Notes: a model not told the origin generated them from the letters alone. 64,000 bases of DNA from Phenylobacterium sp. (GCF_024508875.1 NZ_JANINU010000307.1:1-64000), one strand, 5' to 3'; positions 9,161 through 18,111 are shown, counted from the stretch's first letter. Numbers and translations: made by a program.

Positions 9161-9195
9161 ATGGGACGAAGGTATCGCCGATACGTTCGTCCAAT
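9161..9195. promoter_or_regulatory. 35-bp palindromic operator, site 1
   Basis: The core GGTATCGCCGATACG (9171-9185) is flanked by ATGGGACGAA on the left and TTCGTCCAAT on the right, giving a nearly perfect dyad around 9178. It ends 90 bp before the start of the VOC protein gene. It is one of eight related copies in the window. Confidence 0.75.
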
Positions 9196-9284
9196 GAGAT
9201 GTCGCAGCCCGCGTCGGTAACGTCGGCGGGCCGTAAGCCGACGCAAGTGAGGGGTTACGGACCGATCCTGCCTAGGGAGCCCGC

Positions 9285-9833
9285 ATGAGCCGCATTCCCC
9301 CCGCCGCTCCGCCATCAGAGCCGCCGACCGCGATGGCGCTCGAAGTGCTTGTCATCCCCGTCGCGGATCCGGACCGCGCGAAGCGGTTCTATGAGGACCT
9401 GGGTTGGCGACTGGACTTCGACTTCTCGGGGGAAGACGGCTACCGCGTGATGCAGTTCACGCCGCAAGGCTCGGCCTGCTCGATCATCCTTGGCCGAGGG
9501 ATCTCCTCGGCGGCGCCCGGGTCGTTGCAGGACGTGCATCTCATCGTCAGCGACCTGGCGGCGGCGCGCGCCGACCTGCTCCGGCGCGGCGTGGCCGTGA
9601 GCCCGGCGTTCCACGACCCCGGCGGCATCTTCCACCATGCCGACCCGGCACACTTACGCGCGGGGCCGAACCCGGAGCGGAAGAGCTACGCTTCCTACGC
9701 GACCTTCCAGGATCCCGACGGCAACGGCTGGGTCTTGCAGGAGGTGACCGCGCATCTGACCGAACCCCCGGCGGTTGGCGATCCGCGGTTCACGCCCGAA
9801 CTCGTCGCGGTCCTGCGGGGCGCTCCGCAGTAA
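9285..9833 (+). CDS. VOC (glyoxalase/bleomycin-resistance/dioxygenase) superfamily protein
   Basis: This 182-residue single-domain VOC protein has paired beta-alpha-beta-beta-beta units. The first starts LEVLVIPVADPDRAKRFYED (about 17-36) and the second QDVHLIVSDLAAARADLLRR (about 83-102), ending in YATFQDPDGNGWVLQEV. His in QDVHL and Glu in LQEV are plausible metal ligands. GGGAG precedes the ATG at 9285. A second ATG lies 16 codons on, so the first residues may be a leader. The usual substrates of the family (antibiotics, methylglyoxal, aromatics) cannot be told apart here. Site 1 of the palindromic operator lies 90 bp upstream, which places it in the regulon. Confidence 0.8.
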   Translation: MSRIPPAAPPSEPPTAMALEVLVIPVADPDRAKRFYEDLGWRLDFDFSGEDGYRVMQFTPQGSACSIILGRGISSAAPGSLQDVHLIVSDLAAARADLLRRGVAVSPAFHDPGGIFHHADPAHLRAGPNPERKSYASYATFQDPDGNGWVLQEVTAHLTEPPAVGDPRFTPELVAVLRGAPQ

Positions 9834-9945
9834 GGGCGATTGCGATCGGGGGATAGATCGTCGGCTGCAAGGCTCGCGCGACGCTACCCTTAACGACGGC
9901 ATTGGGGCTCCCCTGGCGAATTCGCGATCGACGTGACGAGCTTCG

Positions 9946-11541
9946 TCAGGGCGCGGTGAGCGCCTTCAGCGCGAACGTGAAAACCGTGCCCTTGGGGCTG
10001 TTCGGGGATACCCAGATGCGTCCGCCGTGAGCTTCGATGATCGAGCGGCAGATTGAGAGCCCCATGCCCATGCCTGTGGGCTTGGTCGTGAAGAGGGGGT
10101 TGAAGACCTGCTCCAGGTGCTCCGGCCTGACCCCCGTCCCGTTGTCCGACACGGATACGCTCAGTTCGTCGCGCCCGTGGTTCTCGGTCCTCACCACGAG
10201 GATCCTGGGGGCGTCGTCGGCTGCCGTGGCCTCGGCGGCGTTCGTCATCAGGTTCAGCAGGACCTGCTGCAACTGCGTTCGATCGGCCGCGACACTTGCC
10301 GGATCTGCCGCAAGGGTCATCTCGAGCCGGACGTGCTGCTTGTGCAGCTCCCTACGGAGCAGGGACGCCGTCTCACGGACGAGCCGGTTCAGGTCCACCG
10401 CCGTCCGGACGCGCTGGTCCCGCTTGAAGTTCGCGCGGATGTTCTCGATGACCGCCGCGGCCCGGTGCCCGTCGGCGGAGATCCGCCTCATGTCGCTCAT
10501 GGCGTTCTCGAGGTCGGGGACGGAGCGATCGAGCCGGCGGAAGCCCAGGCCGGCTCGCCAGATCATCGCCGACAAGGGCTGCTTCAGCTCATGCGCGATC
10601 ATGGCCGCCAGCGCCTCGCCGGTGGCGAGCCGCGCTTCCCGCTCGCGCTCCTGCGCGCGGACCGCCTGCAAGAGACGGCGGTAGAGGTTGGAGACCTCCA
10701 CGAGCAGGACGGCCAGGACCAGGCTGTTGGCGACCAGGTTGATGATGACGACCGTGTACCAGCCGACGCTGAAGCGGCTTGGGGAACCGAAGAAGGAGAT
10801 CGGGATGGCGGCCAGGTGGACGGCCGCAACGACCATCAGCCACAGACCAAGGACCGTATTGCGCTGTGGCCAGAGCAGGATCACGGCGAGCCCGTAGAGC
10901 AGGGCCCTCGGCGCGCCCGCGTAGATCAGGAACTGCGCGCTGAATCGCCGTCCGTCGGACGCGACGGACGGGAGGTGGGCGTCCCCCGCGATGCAGGCGA
11001 ATCCAATGAACGCGACGAAGCCGCAGGTCGCCATGATGCTCAGCAGGAGCGGCAGGTGGACGCCCCCCGGCCGGGGGGCCGCCTTCGCGTTGCGGCTCAG
11101 GAGCGCGAACCCGACGATGGAAGCTGCGAACCCGGAATGCTTGAGGATGAACAGCCAGGCGGTCGTCTGCAGGCCGCCGACGAGCGCGCGATCCGTCACG
11201 AACAGCCCCGGGAACGCCAGGAGGTAGGGGATGAGGATCAGGGCGGCGTAGAGGTAGCCGCTCGCGATCAGGAGGAGCGCGCGGTTCCGCAGGATGGAGA
11301 ACTGGCAGAAGAAGATGACGGCGGTGACCAGGTCGATGACGAAGAGCGCGGACGTCTCGATCGGCACGAACGCCGGGACGGCAGGAAGCTGCAGATCGGC
11401 GAACGGCCGGGTGATCGCGAAGAGCGTCGCGAGCACGCCGGGGACGACGGCGAGCGCCACCAGCTTCTGCCTCCGGCCGGGCGTGGTGCTGGTGAGGACC
11501 ACGACATCATCCGAGGGATCCTGCGTACCGATCGCCTGCAT
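9946..11541 (-). CDS. MASE4-type membrane sensor histidine kinase
   Basis: This 531-residue protein has about seven to eight hydrophobic helices between residues 25 and 285, laid out like the MASE4 membrane sensor. A short linker coiled coil follows (RRLLQAVRAQEREREARLA). The HisKA box AAMIAHELKQPLSAM (about 313-327) carries the phospho-His. The ATPase part shows the N box LLNLMTNAAEA, G1 SDNGTG and G2 GMGMGLSICRSI. No response regulator lies next to it; the nearest are 11 kb away. Its C-terminal half resembles that of the large PAS kinase in the window, so the two may feed the same regulators. This is inference. Confidence 0.85.
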   Translation of the reverse strand: MQAIGTQDPSDDVVVLTSTTPGRRQKLVALAVVPGVLATLFAITRPFADLQLPAVPAFVPIETSALFVIDLVTAVIFFCQFSILRNRALLLIASGYLYAALILIPYLLAFPGLFVTDRALVGGLQTTAWLFILKHSGFAASIVGFALLSRNAKAAPRPGGVHLPLLLSIMATCGFVAFIGFACIAGDAHLPSVASDGRRFSAQFLIYAGAPRALLYGLAVILLWPQRNTVLGLWLMVVAAVHLAAIPISFFGSPSRFSVGWYTVVIINLVANSLVLAVLLVEVSNLYRRLLQAVRAQEREREARLATGEALAAMIAHELKQPLSAMIWRAGLGFRRLDRSVPDLENAMSDMRRISADGHRAAAVIENIRANFKRDQRVRTAVDLNRLVRETASLLRRELHKQHVRLEMTLAADPASVAADRTQLQQVLLNLMTNAAEATAADDAPRILVVRTENHGRDELSVSVSDNGTGVRPEHLEQVFNPLFTTKPTGMGMGLSICRSIIEAHGGRIWVSPNSPKGTVFTFALKALTAP

Positions 11542-11793
11542 TTCAGCCTTCGTGGACGTCGTAATGGCGTGGGTGCGGGTTCAGACGCGCGGTTCCCCGA
11601 AGGGGCGTCGGCGGCATCATATGGGCGCGCGCCGCGGAATCGAGACGCTGCCGTGGGCGATCCGCGCGCCGGCGACGTCTCCGATCTCCTCGGCTCGGCG
11701 CCGCAAGCCCTTTCCGCCAACGCCGCGTGCGGCCGGCGGTCGTTTGACAGGCGAGACCCGTGCGGACTGGCCATGCGCACCCGAAAGGATCGC
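11542..11793. other. Spacer upstream of the MASE4 kinase
   Basis: This 252-bp gap lies between the kinase start and the stop of the OprB-like gene, both on the minus strand. It must hold the kinase promoter, but no copy of the 35-bp operator was found here, unlike most neighbouring units. Confidence 0.4.
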
Positions 11794-13005
11794 CTAGGGC
11801 TGCAACGTCGCGCTGACCTTGAAGCCCATCACCACCGCCGTTCGCCTGGGCGCCCCACCGGGATTGCCGATGACCTGCACGCTGGGCTGCAGCACGAGCG
11901 CGCGCGTCGCCTGCACGCCATAGAAGAGCTCGCCGACGTACTCCGTACTGCTGCGGTCCGCGGGGTCGCTCTTGAGGCGTGGGTTGCGCCGCGTCGCCCC
12001 CAGCGCGAAGCCCAGCTCGTCGCGGGGGCGCGCGCTCAGCGGGCCGCGCCAGAAGCCGCCACCGAAGACCTGGCGGTCGATGCGCGAGGTCCGGCGGTCC
12101 GCCTGTGCGGCGCTGAAGAAGAGCGTCAGCCCCGAGATCGCCTCCCCATGGTCCGAGCGGCCGGTCACCTGCTGTTGCGCCATCACATAGGCGCCGCCGC
12201 GCCCGTCCACGTCGGGTGGCGTCTCGTCGGCAGCCGCGCGAAGCCGGCCGCCGCGGTCGAGGACCAGGTCGCGTGCGCGCGAGGTGTCGTACCAGGCGCC
12301 GATGCGGTACCGCCCGGGGCGGCCCCGGATGGACGGGGTCGCTCCCGCCTCCACCGGTATCATCACGCCCGTCGCTCCCTTGAAGCGGCCGACCGTGAAG
12401 CGCCTTCGCAGGTTGCGGGGGTTCACCTCGTAGACGGCGACCTGGACATAGCCCCTTTCCCGCACGATCCGGCCGCGCACGCCCCACTGGCTGATCGGCC
12501 AGTTGTACCAGTAATCGCTCTCCATGTTGCCGGGCTGGGAGCCGCAGAAGGTCAGGTTCTGGAACGCGCACCGGAAGGTCGCGAAGTCCTCGCCGACGGT
12601 CAGCCGCCCGGCCTTGATGTCGGCGCCGCTGGAGCCGATCGCCTGCTGGTACCAGAGTTGGGTCAAACGCCAGGTCTGCCCACGTCCGTAGACCTCCTGG
12701 ACCAACTGCAGCGGGCGCAGGCCGCTGACGGCCCCCAGGTCCTCGCCCCAGCGGTAGGTGACGGTGGCCTGGAGGGTCCCGCCGGCCAGCCCGAGCGCCT
12801 CGCCGGTCTCCGCCGTCACCCCCAGCGCGAACTGTCCAGCTTCCTTTGCCTGGCTTCGCCCTGGGCCGCTGACGGTCCAGGCGGTCTGCGAGACGACGCC
12901 GGCCGAGAGGCGGACGCCGTCCGGCAGTCTTCCGGCCTGAGCGCAGGCCGCAGACGCCACCGCTGTCGCCGCGATCGCGGCGCAGCCCGTCGTTCGAATG
13001 CCCAT
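11794..13005 (-). CDS. OprB-like carbohydrate-selective porin
   Basis: This outer-membrane beta-barrel protein of 403 residues has a signal peptide (MGIRTTGCAAIAATAVASAACA). The mature part holds alternating amphipathic strands, NMESDYWYNWPISQWGVRGR around 150-170 and a C-terminal strand that ends near VMGFKVSATLQP. Its layout fits the OprB family. The start at 13005 was chosen because the signal peptide begins there; the frame stays open far upstream without meaning. It sits directly after the FMN reductase gene on the same strand and is probably the last gene of a minus-strand unit with the reductase and MBL hydrolase. It may allow entry of the compounds those enzymes act on. Confidence 0.72.
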   Translation of the reverse strand: MGIRTTGCAAIAATAVASAACAQAGRLPDGVRLSAGVVSQTAWTVSGPGRSQAKEAGQFALGVTAETGEALGLAGGTLQATVTYRWGEDLGAVSGLRPLQLVQEVYGRGQTWRLTQLWYQQAIGSSGADIKAGRLTVGEDFATFRCAFQNLTFCGSQPGNMESDYWYNWPISQWGVRGRIVRERGYVQVAVYEVNPRNLRRRFTVGRFKGATGVMIPVEAGATPSIRGRPGRYRIGAWYDTSRARDLVLDRGGRLRAAADETPPDVDGRGGAYVMAQQQVTGRSDHGEAISGLTLFFSAAQADRRTSRIDRQVFGGGFWRGPLSARPRDELGFALGATRRNPRLKSDPADRSSTEYVGELFYGVQATRALVLQPSVQVIGNPGGAPRRTAVVMGFKVSATLQP

Positions 13006-13031
13006 GGTCGCAGCCCAGTCGTCGAAGCTCC

Positions 13032-13607
13032 CTAGCTGGCGGGGGAGGGGGTGCGCCGGGTCTTGGCCGCCCAGGCCGCGAAGCTGCGGATCACATGCTC
13101 CAGGAATCCGCGCGCCTCGGCGGTGGGCGTCTCTCCCTGGCCGTCGAACATGGCCGCCGCATCGCCGATGTAGGCCTCGGGCTGCTGCATCACCGGCATG
13201 TTCAGGAACACCAGGCTCTGGCGGATGTGGTGGTTGGCTCCGAAGCCGCCTAGCTTGTAGGGCGACACGCTGACGACCGCCGCCGGCAGTCCGTCCCAAG
13301 GGCTCGGGTAGTCGGGCCGCGATCCGACATCGATGGCGTTCTTGAGCGCGCCGGGGACGGAGCGGTTGTATTCCGGCGTGGTGATCAGCACCGCATCTGC
13401 GGCTCGGATCTCCTCGCGGAAACGCGTCCAGGCCGCGGGCGGATCGGCGTCGAGGTCCTCCGTGTAGAGCGGAAGGTCGCCGATCTCGGCGATGCGGCAG
13501 GCCAGGCTGGGCGGGGCGAGGGCGATGAGAGCGCGGGCGATGCGGCGCGTGTGTGAGTCCTTGCGCAGACTGCCGACGAGCACGAGGACGTTCAGGGGCT
13601 TGGCCAT
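13032..13607 (-). CDS. NADPH-dependent FMN reductase / NAD(P)H quinone reductase family
   Basis: This 191-residue flavodoxin-fold reductase shows the N-terminal FMN phosphate-binding loop LVLVGSLRKDSHTRR (about 9-23), the family motif ITTPEYNRSVPGALKNAID (about 74-92) and SVSPYKLGGFGANHH. Proteins of this type (ArsH, ChrR and azoreductase relatives) pass electrons from NADPH to flavin, quinones, metals or azo compounds. The gene lies 26 bp upstream of the porin and 54 bp downstream of the MBL hydrolase, all on the minus strand, so the three are likely co-transcribed from the operator at 14809-14843. Confidence 0.85.
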   Translation of the reverse strand: MAKPLNVLVLVGSLRKDSHTRRIARALIALAPPSLACRIAEIGDLPLYTEDLDADPPAAWTRFREEIRAADAVLITTPEYNRSVPGALKNAIDVGSRPDYPSPWDGLPAAVVSVSPYKLGGFGANHHIRQSLVFLNMPVMQQPEAYIGDAAAMFDGQGETPTAEARGFLEHVIRSFAAWAAKTRRTPSPAS

Positions 13608-13661
13608 GGAAGGCGCCTTTCAAAGACCGGATGAGGGCAGGGAGGTTGGAGCGGCGCGGGA

Positions 13662-14732
13662 TCAATCGATCCGAAGGCTCTGCTCCATCGCGAAGCACTG
13701 GTCCCAGATGTAGACGTCGAAGCCCGAGAGCCGGTCCTGCCACTTCGGCGTGACCGTGTTCATGCATTTCACCACCACGCGATCGATGTAGTTGTCGAAG
13801 ACGGCCCAGGGATTGGTCTTGTCCTCGTCCGCCAACTCCTCGCCGATCGCGGTGGTCTTGAGCGCCTGCGAGGCCGCGGCCTTCACGTCGTTCATGAACT
13901 CGAGCTGCGTGCGCACGTCGGCATGCGTCCCCGTACGCGTGACGTGGCCCCCGACCAGGATTTCGAAGGGATGCTTGTCGATCAACGCCACCTGATCGAA
14001 GACGCCTTGCACCTCGTGGGCGACGGCGAACCTTCGCCACGGCATCCAGCCGGGGAAGATGACGTCCACCACCATCAGCGTCTTCTGGCGCGGGGCGTAG
14101 ATGAAGATGTTCCCCGGTTCGTGGGCTTCGCCGTGGTAGCTGAGTTCCAGCACCTGACTGCCGACCTTCAGCGTGTAGCGGTCCTTGAAGGTCACCGTGG
14201 GCGGCGGCCGCTTGGGGTCCCTGTCCCGCAGCAGGAGCCGCTTGGTCTCCTCCTGGGCGATGGTGATCGGCCGGCCGCCCAGGTCCGTGACCCCGCCGAT
14301 GTGATCGGTGTGGGAGTGGCTGTAGATCACGTGGGTGATCGGCTTGTCCGTCACCTCGGCGATGGCCTGTTTGAGGTGCGCGGAATAGGTCGGCGGGGCA
14401 TCCACCACCACGACGCCGGTCTCGTAGACCAGGAACATCGATTGGTAGGCGTTCTCGGTGACCATGTAGAGCCCGTCGCCGAGCTTCTGCGTCCGGTAAC
14501 CCTTCGCCGGGTCGATCGGGGGCGGCGTGTTCTCGGCGGAGACCGGCAGATAGCGATCGGTCCGCACGCCGATCGGGGCGAGCGCGGGCATGTTGGCGTA
14601 GGGCGTCCCGGGTTGTCCCGGCGCGGCCTCCGCCCGGACGACCGGCGCCTGACCCAGGCTCGCGGTGAGCGCCAGGGCGCCGATGACGGCGTGGCCGAGC
14701 ACGTTCGAATGCCTTGCGGATCGGGGCGCCAT
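13662..14732 (-). CDS. Exported metallo-beta-lactamase-fold hydrolase
   Basis: This protein has 356 residues from the ATG at 14732, behind a GAGGAGAG ribosome binding site. A signal peptide (residues 1-34, ending VVRAEAAPG) sends it to the periplasm. The MBL zinc motif SHSHTDHIGG stands at about 139-148, with further ligand candidates in YHGEAHEPGN and GGHVTRTG. The frame is open upstream of 14732, but that part has no family features. The product is likely a zinc-dependent hydrolase of esters, thioesters or lactones. Site 2 of the 35-bp operator is 77 bp upstream. It heads a unit with the FMN reductase and the OprB-like porin. Confidence 0.85.
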   Translation of the reverse strand: MAPRSARHSNVLGHAVIGALALTASLGQAPVVRAEAAPGQPGTPYANMPALAPIGVRTDRYLPVSAENTPPPIDPAKGYRTQKLGDGLYMVTENAYQSMFLVYETGVVVVDAPPTYSAHLKQAIAEVTDKPITHVIYSHSHTDHIGGVTDLGGRPITIAQEETKRLLLRDRDPKRPPPTVTFKDRYTLKVGSQVLELSYHGEAHEPGNIFIYAPRQKTLMVVDVIFPGWMPWRRFAVAHEVQGVFDQVALIDKHPFEILVGGHVTRTGTHADVRTQLEFMNDVKAAASQALKTTAIGEELADEDKTNPWAVFDNYIDRVVVKCMNTVTPKWQDRLSGFDVYIWDQCFAMEQSLRID

Positions 14733-15067
14733 GTTCTCTCTCCTCGCTCGCGGCGGCGCAGCGCCACCTCGTCTGGCGGGAGGATCGGGCGTGGGAGGCC
14801 CTCCCGAAATTGCACTTAGGTGTCGTCGACACCAAAGTCTCATGCGGCGCAGGCGGCACGCCCACACGCCTGCGGCGGTCGAGGATCGCTCCCGAGGGCC
14901 CATGGGCTCGGCGAGGGCGAGCGCACCGCCGCCACCGGGGGGAGCGCGCGCAGCTCCGATCCCGACGAGACGATGCAGTCGGCGCCGATGATCATGCGTC
15001 AGGCGCTGACGCCTTGCGCAGGAGTGTCGAGGCGTGAGGGGGCCGTGCCGGGTCGAGCGCGCCGCCG
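14733..15067. other. Intergenic region with operator site 2
   Basis: This 335-bp gap lies between the MBL start and the stop of the alpha/beta hydrolase. It holds palindromic operator site 2 at 14809-14843 and presumably the MBL promoter. The rest shows no gene that can be supported. Confidence 0.5.
14809..14843. promoter_or_regulatory. 35-bp palindromic operator, site 2
   Basis: The core GGTGTCGTCGACACC (14819-14833) is a perfect dyad around its central base. The left arm is ATTGCACTTA and the right arm AAAGTCTCAT. It lies 77 bp upstream of the MBL hydrolase start. Confidence 0.72.
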
Positions 15068-16000
15068 TCAACGCGGCAGTCGCTGCAGGAAGTCGAGGAT
15101 GAGCGCCGCGGCCTCGTCGAGCGCTTCGTCCAGCGCGAAGTGGCCCGCGTCCAGCAAGTGCAGTTCCGCGCCGGGAAGCTCGCGGCGATAGGCCTCGGCG
15201 CCGGGGGTGATGAAGGAGGGGTCGTAGCGGCCCCAGAGCACCAGCGTCGGGGGATGATGGTTCCTCAGCCACGCCTGCCACGCCGGATAGGAGGCGACAT
15301 TGGTCTGGTAATCATAGAGGAGCGCCCCTTGGATCTCCCGCGCACCAGGCCGCGAGAGCATGGCGTATTCATCGGCCCAGCTGTCCGGGCTGTACCGCTC
15401 AGGGGCGGGACTGCCGGCGATGTGGCGCTGTCGCGCGCCCTCGAACGAGAGGAAGGCGTCGAGCTGGTCCTGATGGGCCGCTGGGTCGCGCCAGTAGCGC
15501 GCGATCCCCGTCCATTTGGCGCCGAGCCCTTCGGCGTAGGCGTTGGCGTTCTGGACGACGAGGCCGTCGACCCGCGCAGGCCGGGCCAGCATCATGCGGA
15601 ACCCGACGGGTCCGCCGTAGTCCTGAAGATAGAACACACAGTGGTCGACACCCAGCTGGTCCAGCAGCCGGCTCATCGTCGCGGCCAGTTGGTCGAAGGT
15701 GTAGGCGTAATGCGCGGGGGACGGCGCGTCGCTGTGCCCGAAGCCCGGATAGTCGGGCGCGATCACGTGGTATCGGACGGCCAGCAGCGGGATCAGCCCC
15801 TCGAACATCCGCGACGACGAGGGATAGCCGTGCAGCAGCACGACCGTGGGCGCATCCTTCGGTCCCGCCTCGCGGTAGAAGACCCCCACGCCGTCGACCT
15901 GCGTCCGATGGTAGGTGGTCGTGGCCGAAGTGGAGGGGAGCGCGCTGGGCTGGGCCGCCGCCAACGCGGCGGCCATGGCGATCGCAGTCGGGCTGGGCAT
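15068..16000 (-). CDS. Exported alpha/beta hydrolase with Asp nucleophile (epoxide hydrolase/dehalogenase type)
   Basis: This 310-residue protein has a short signal-like N-terminus (MPSPTAIAMAAALAAAQPSA). Fold landmarks are the oxyanion HGYPSSSRMF (about 57-66), the nucleophile elbow YLQDYGGPVG with Asp in place of Ser (about 124-133), and the catalytic His in LLDAGHFALDE near the C-terminus. An Asp nucleophile is typical of epoxide hydrolases and haloalkane dehalogenases. AGGAG precedes the ATG at 16000. It starts 8 bp after the stop of the crotonase gene, so both are one operon under operator site 3. Confidence 0.82.
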   Translation of the reverse strand: MPSPTAIAMAAALAAAQPSALPSTSATTTYHRTQVDGVGVFYREAGPKDAPTVVLLHGYPSSSRMFEGLIPLLAVRYHVIAPDYPGFGHSDAPSPAHYAYTFDQLAATMSRLLDQLGVDHCVFYLQDYGGPVGFRMMLARPARVDGLVVQNANAYAEGLGAKWTGIARYWRDPAAHQDQLDAFLSFEGARQRHIAGSPAPERYSPDSWADEYAMLSRPGAREIQGALLYDYQTNVASYPAWQAWLRNHHPPTLVLWGRYDPSFITPGAEAYRRELPGAELHLLDAGHFALDEALDEAAALILDFLQRLPR

Positions 16001-16008
16001 GCGGGCTC

Positions 16009-16965
16009 CTAGGGTTGCGGCTCGCGGTAGTCGGCGGTGCGCTCGTTGAGGTGGTCCTCCAGGTCGCCCCCCTTCTGCAGGCCACGTGCGACCAGGGCGC
16101 TCACCCGCGCCTGGGCCTCTGGTCGCTGGACGGAGGCGATGAAGGCCTCCCAGCCCAAACGGATCTCCTCGTCCGGTGGCAGGCTGGCCACGTCCACCAG
16201 ATGCTTGGTGTCGATGATCGCCTGGTGGTCGAAGCCAGCGATCCGGGTGGCGAGCCGGTCGACGAAGCCGTCGAGCTCGGCGTCCGGCAAGGCGCGGTTC
16301 ACGTAGCCGTAACGCTCGGCCAGATCACCGTCGAGCGCGTCTGCGCCGATCAGCAGCTCCAGGGCGCGGCCGCGGCCCATCAGCCGTGGCAGGCGCGCCA
16401 TGGGCCCGCCGCCGGGAGCGAAGCCGGCGCCCACCTCGAATTGCGAGAGCATCGCCTTCTCGCGGCTGGCGAAGCGCATGTCGGTCGCGAGGACGATCTC
16501 GCTTCCGATGCCGCTGGTGCGACCCCGGATCGAGGAGATGGTGACGGCCTTCAGCCGTGCGAGCCGCACCATGAAGTCCGGCACGGGGTGCATGCCCGTC
16601 GGTCCCGGAGCCATTCCGGTGGAGTCCTCCAAGGGCTTCAGCAGATCGTAGTGGGCCATGAAGTAGCCCGGGACAGCGCTGTCGAAGACAACGACCTTCA
16701 CGCTGGGGTCGCCCTCGATCTGATCGAGGATCTCATCGAGCCGGCGCATCTCGGCGGGCCCCACGATGTTCAGCGGTGGGTTGGCGAAGGTCACTCGCCA
16801 GTAGGCCGGGCTCTTCCGGGTCAATCGGATGGTCTCGCGGGGCGACGGCGCCGCGGCGGACGTCTTCGGCCCCGCTGTCTCGCCGGCCAGGCCGGAGCTG
16901 GGCGTGTTGACGGCTGCCGCCGCCAGGATCGCCGCGAACGCGCGGCGTAAAGGGGAGAGGCGCAT
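16009..16965 (-). CDS. Crotonase-fold enoyl-CoA hydratase/isomerase family protein with an export signal
   Basis: This 318-residue protein has the crotonase core from about residue 45. The landmarks are FANPPLNIVG, then SIRGRTSGIGSEIVLATDMR (about 157-176, the oxyanion-hole region) and EVGAGFAPGGGPMARL. Unusually for a CoA enzyme, it starts with a likely signal peptide (MRLSPLRRAFAAILAAAA), which would place it in the periplasm, where CoA esters are not expected. The ribosome binding site upstream of 16965 is weak. A cytoplasmic paralogue lies at 35070-35927. The alpha/beta hydrolase follows after 8 bp. Operator site 3 lies 67 bp upstream. Confidence 0.8.
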   Translation of the reverse strand: MRLSPLRRAFAAILAAAAVNTPSSGLAGETAGPKTSAAAPSPRETIRLTRKSPAYWRVTFANPPLNIVGPAEMRRLDEILDQIEGDPSVKVVVFDSAVPGYFMAHYDLLKPLEDSTGMAPGPTGMHPVPDFMVRLARLKAVTISSIRGRTSGIGSEIVLATDMRFASREKAMLSQFEVGAGFAPGGGPMARLPRLMGRGRALELLIGADALDGDLAERYGYVNRALPDAELDGFVDRLATRIAGFDHQAIIDTKHLVDVASLPPDEEIRLGWEAFIASVQRPEAQARVSALVARGLQKGGDLEDHLNERTADYREPQP

Positions 16966-17031
16966 GGCGTGGCTCGATCTCTTTCCGCGGAGTGGACCTC
17001 CAGATCAGAGCACCTGCCCCTGCCGCGCGCG

Positions 17032-17066
17032 ATTGGACCTAGGTATCCCCGAGACCAAGGTATCGG
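17032..17066. promoter_or_regulatory. 35-bp palindromic operator, site 3
   Basis: The core GGTATCCCCGAGACC (17042-17056) has left arm ATTGGACCTA and a weaker right arm. A second GGTATCGG half-site begins at 17059, so this copy may offer an extra half-site. It lies 67 bp upstream of the exported crotonase gene. Confidence 0.65.
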
Positions 17067-17177
17067 CGGCCGATGACGCGGACCGGCGCTTATGCCGCTT
17101 GCCACCCGCCCGGCGGCGCGGGCTCCGGGCGGCGCCGCGCCGTTCCGGTCCGCTCCCTCCATCCACGAGAGGCCTGA

Positions 17178-18011
17178 TCAGGTCGCGGCGGCCGGGGCGC
17201 GTCCGACGCCGAAGCGGGCCGCAGGCTCGGACCGCGAGAGGTTCGGGAAGAGGGCGCGGCGAGCGTCCTCGTAGGCCTGCCAATCGGCGGGGTCTGGAAG
17301 CGAGGGCAGGGTGATCAGCTCGCCTTGGTCGAATCCTGCGAGTGCGGCGTCGACCGCGTCTTCCGTGCTCATGACAATCCCGGCCGGGAGGCTGGCGAGC
17401 GGGGCGCCCGACACGTCCCAGAAGTCCGTTGCGACAGCGCCCGGGAGCACCGCCTGTACGCGCACGCCGCGCGACGCGAGTTCGTGGTGGAGCGACTGGG
17501 TCAGCGCGACGACGAAGGCCTTCGTTCCGGCATAGACCCCATTGAGAATCTCCGGCCCGATCGCGGCGATGGATGCCATGTTGATGATGGTCCCGCCGCC
17601 GCGCGCGACGAAGCCGGGCGCCGCGGCATAGGTCAGCCGCGTGAGCGCTTCGACGTTCAGCGCGATCATGCCCCGCATCGTCCCGATATCGGCCTGCAGC
17701 AGCGGTGTCGCCGAGCCGACGCCGGCGTTGTTGACCAGCATGGCGATGCGCTCGTCCGTCCGCAGACGATCCTCGATATCATCCACGTGGTCCGCCCGCC
17801 GCAGATCGCTGGTCAACGTCTCCACCTGGCGTCCCGTCGCGTCCGCCACCCGCGCCGCCACCGCCTCCAGGCGCGCCGAGTTGCGCGCGACAAGGATGAG
17901 GTCGAAGCCGCGGCGCGCGAGGCGATCGGCGTAGACGGCGCCCATCCCGCCGGAGGCGCCGGTGATAAGGGCCCGTCCGACAGGGGGCGTGGTGATGGGC
18001 GTGGGCAGCAT
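17178..18011 (-). CDS. Short-chain dehydrogenase/reductase (SDR)
   Basis: This 277-residue classical SDR has the cofactor motif TGASGGMGAVYA (about 18-29), NNAGVG (about 93-98), the active-site Ser in INMASIAAIG and the catalytic YAGTK (about 155-159). After the ATG at 18011 it keeps a short leader before the Rossmann fold; the GGAGG site upstream supports this start. The substrate is unknown. It is divergent from the second SDR gene at 18276, and operator site 4 lies between them, 66 bp from this start. Confidence 0.87.
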   Translation of the reverse strand: MLPTPITTPPVGRALITGASGGMGAVYADRLARRGFDLILVARNSARLEAVAARVADATGRQVETLTSDLRRADHVDDIEDRLRTDERIAMLVNNAGVGSATPLLQADIGTMRGMIALNVEALTRLTYAAAPGFVARGGGTIINMASIAAIGPEILNGVYAGTKAFVVALTQSLHHELASRGVRVQAVLPGAVATDFWDVSGAPLASLPAGIVMSTEDAVDAALAGFDQGELITLPSLPDPADWQAYEDARRALFPNLSRSEPAARFGVGRAPAAAT

Positions 18012-18076
18012 CTCGATCCTCCAGGCGGGCGCGGCGCCCGATGCTGGGGAGGTGGCGCCGCGCGTCGGCCGCGGAC

Positions 18077-18111
18077 ATTGGACTTTGGTGTCGGCGATAC
18101 CTTCGTCTCGA
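18077..18111. promoter_or_regulatory. 35-bp palindromic operator, site 4 (divergent SDR genes)
   Basis: The core GGTGTCGGCGATACC (18087-18101) has left arm ATTGGACTTT and right arm TTCGTCTCGA. It lies between two divergent SDR genes, 66 bp from the minus-strand start and 165 bp from the plus-strand start. Confidence 0.72.

Noticed and set aside
10117-13035. Plus-strand open frame of 972 codons
   Set aside because: It lies opposite the MASE4 kinase and porin genes, is rich in Arg/Gly/Asp without motifs, and mirrors their codons. The minus-strand proteins have clear domains.
14733-15281. Upstream extension of the MBL hydrolase frame
   Set aside because: The extension is low-complexity and has no ribosome binding site, whereas the ATG at 14732 starts a signal peptide behind GAGGAGAG; the operator would otherwise lie within the gene.
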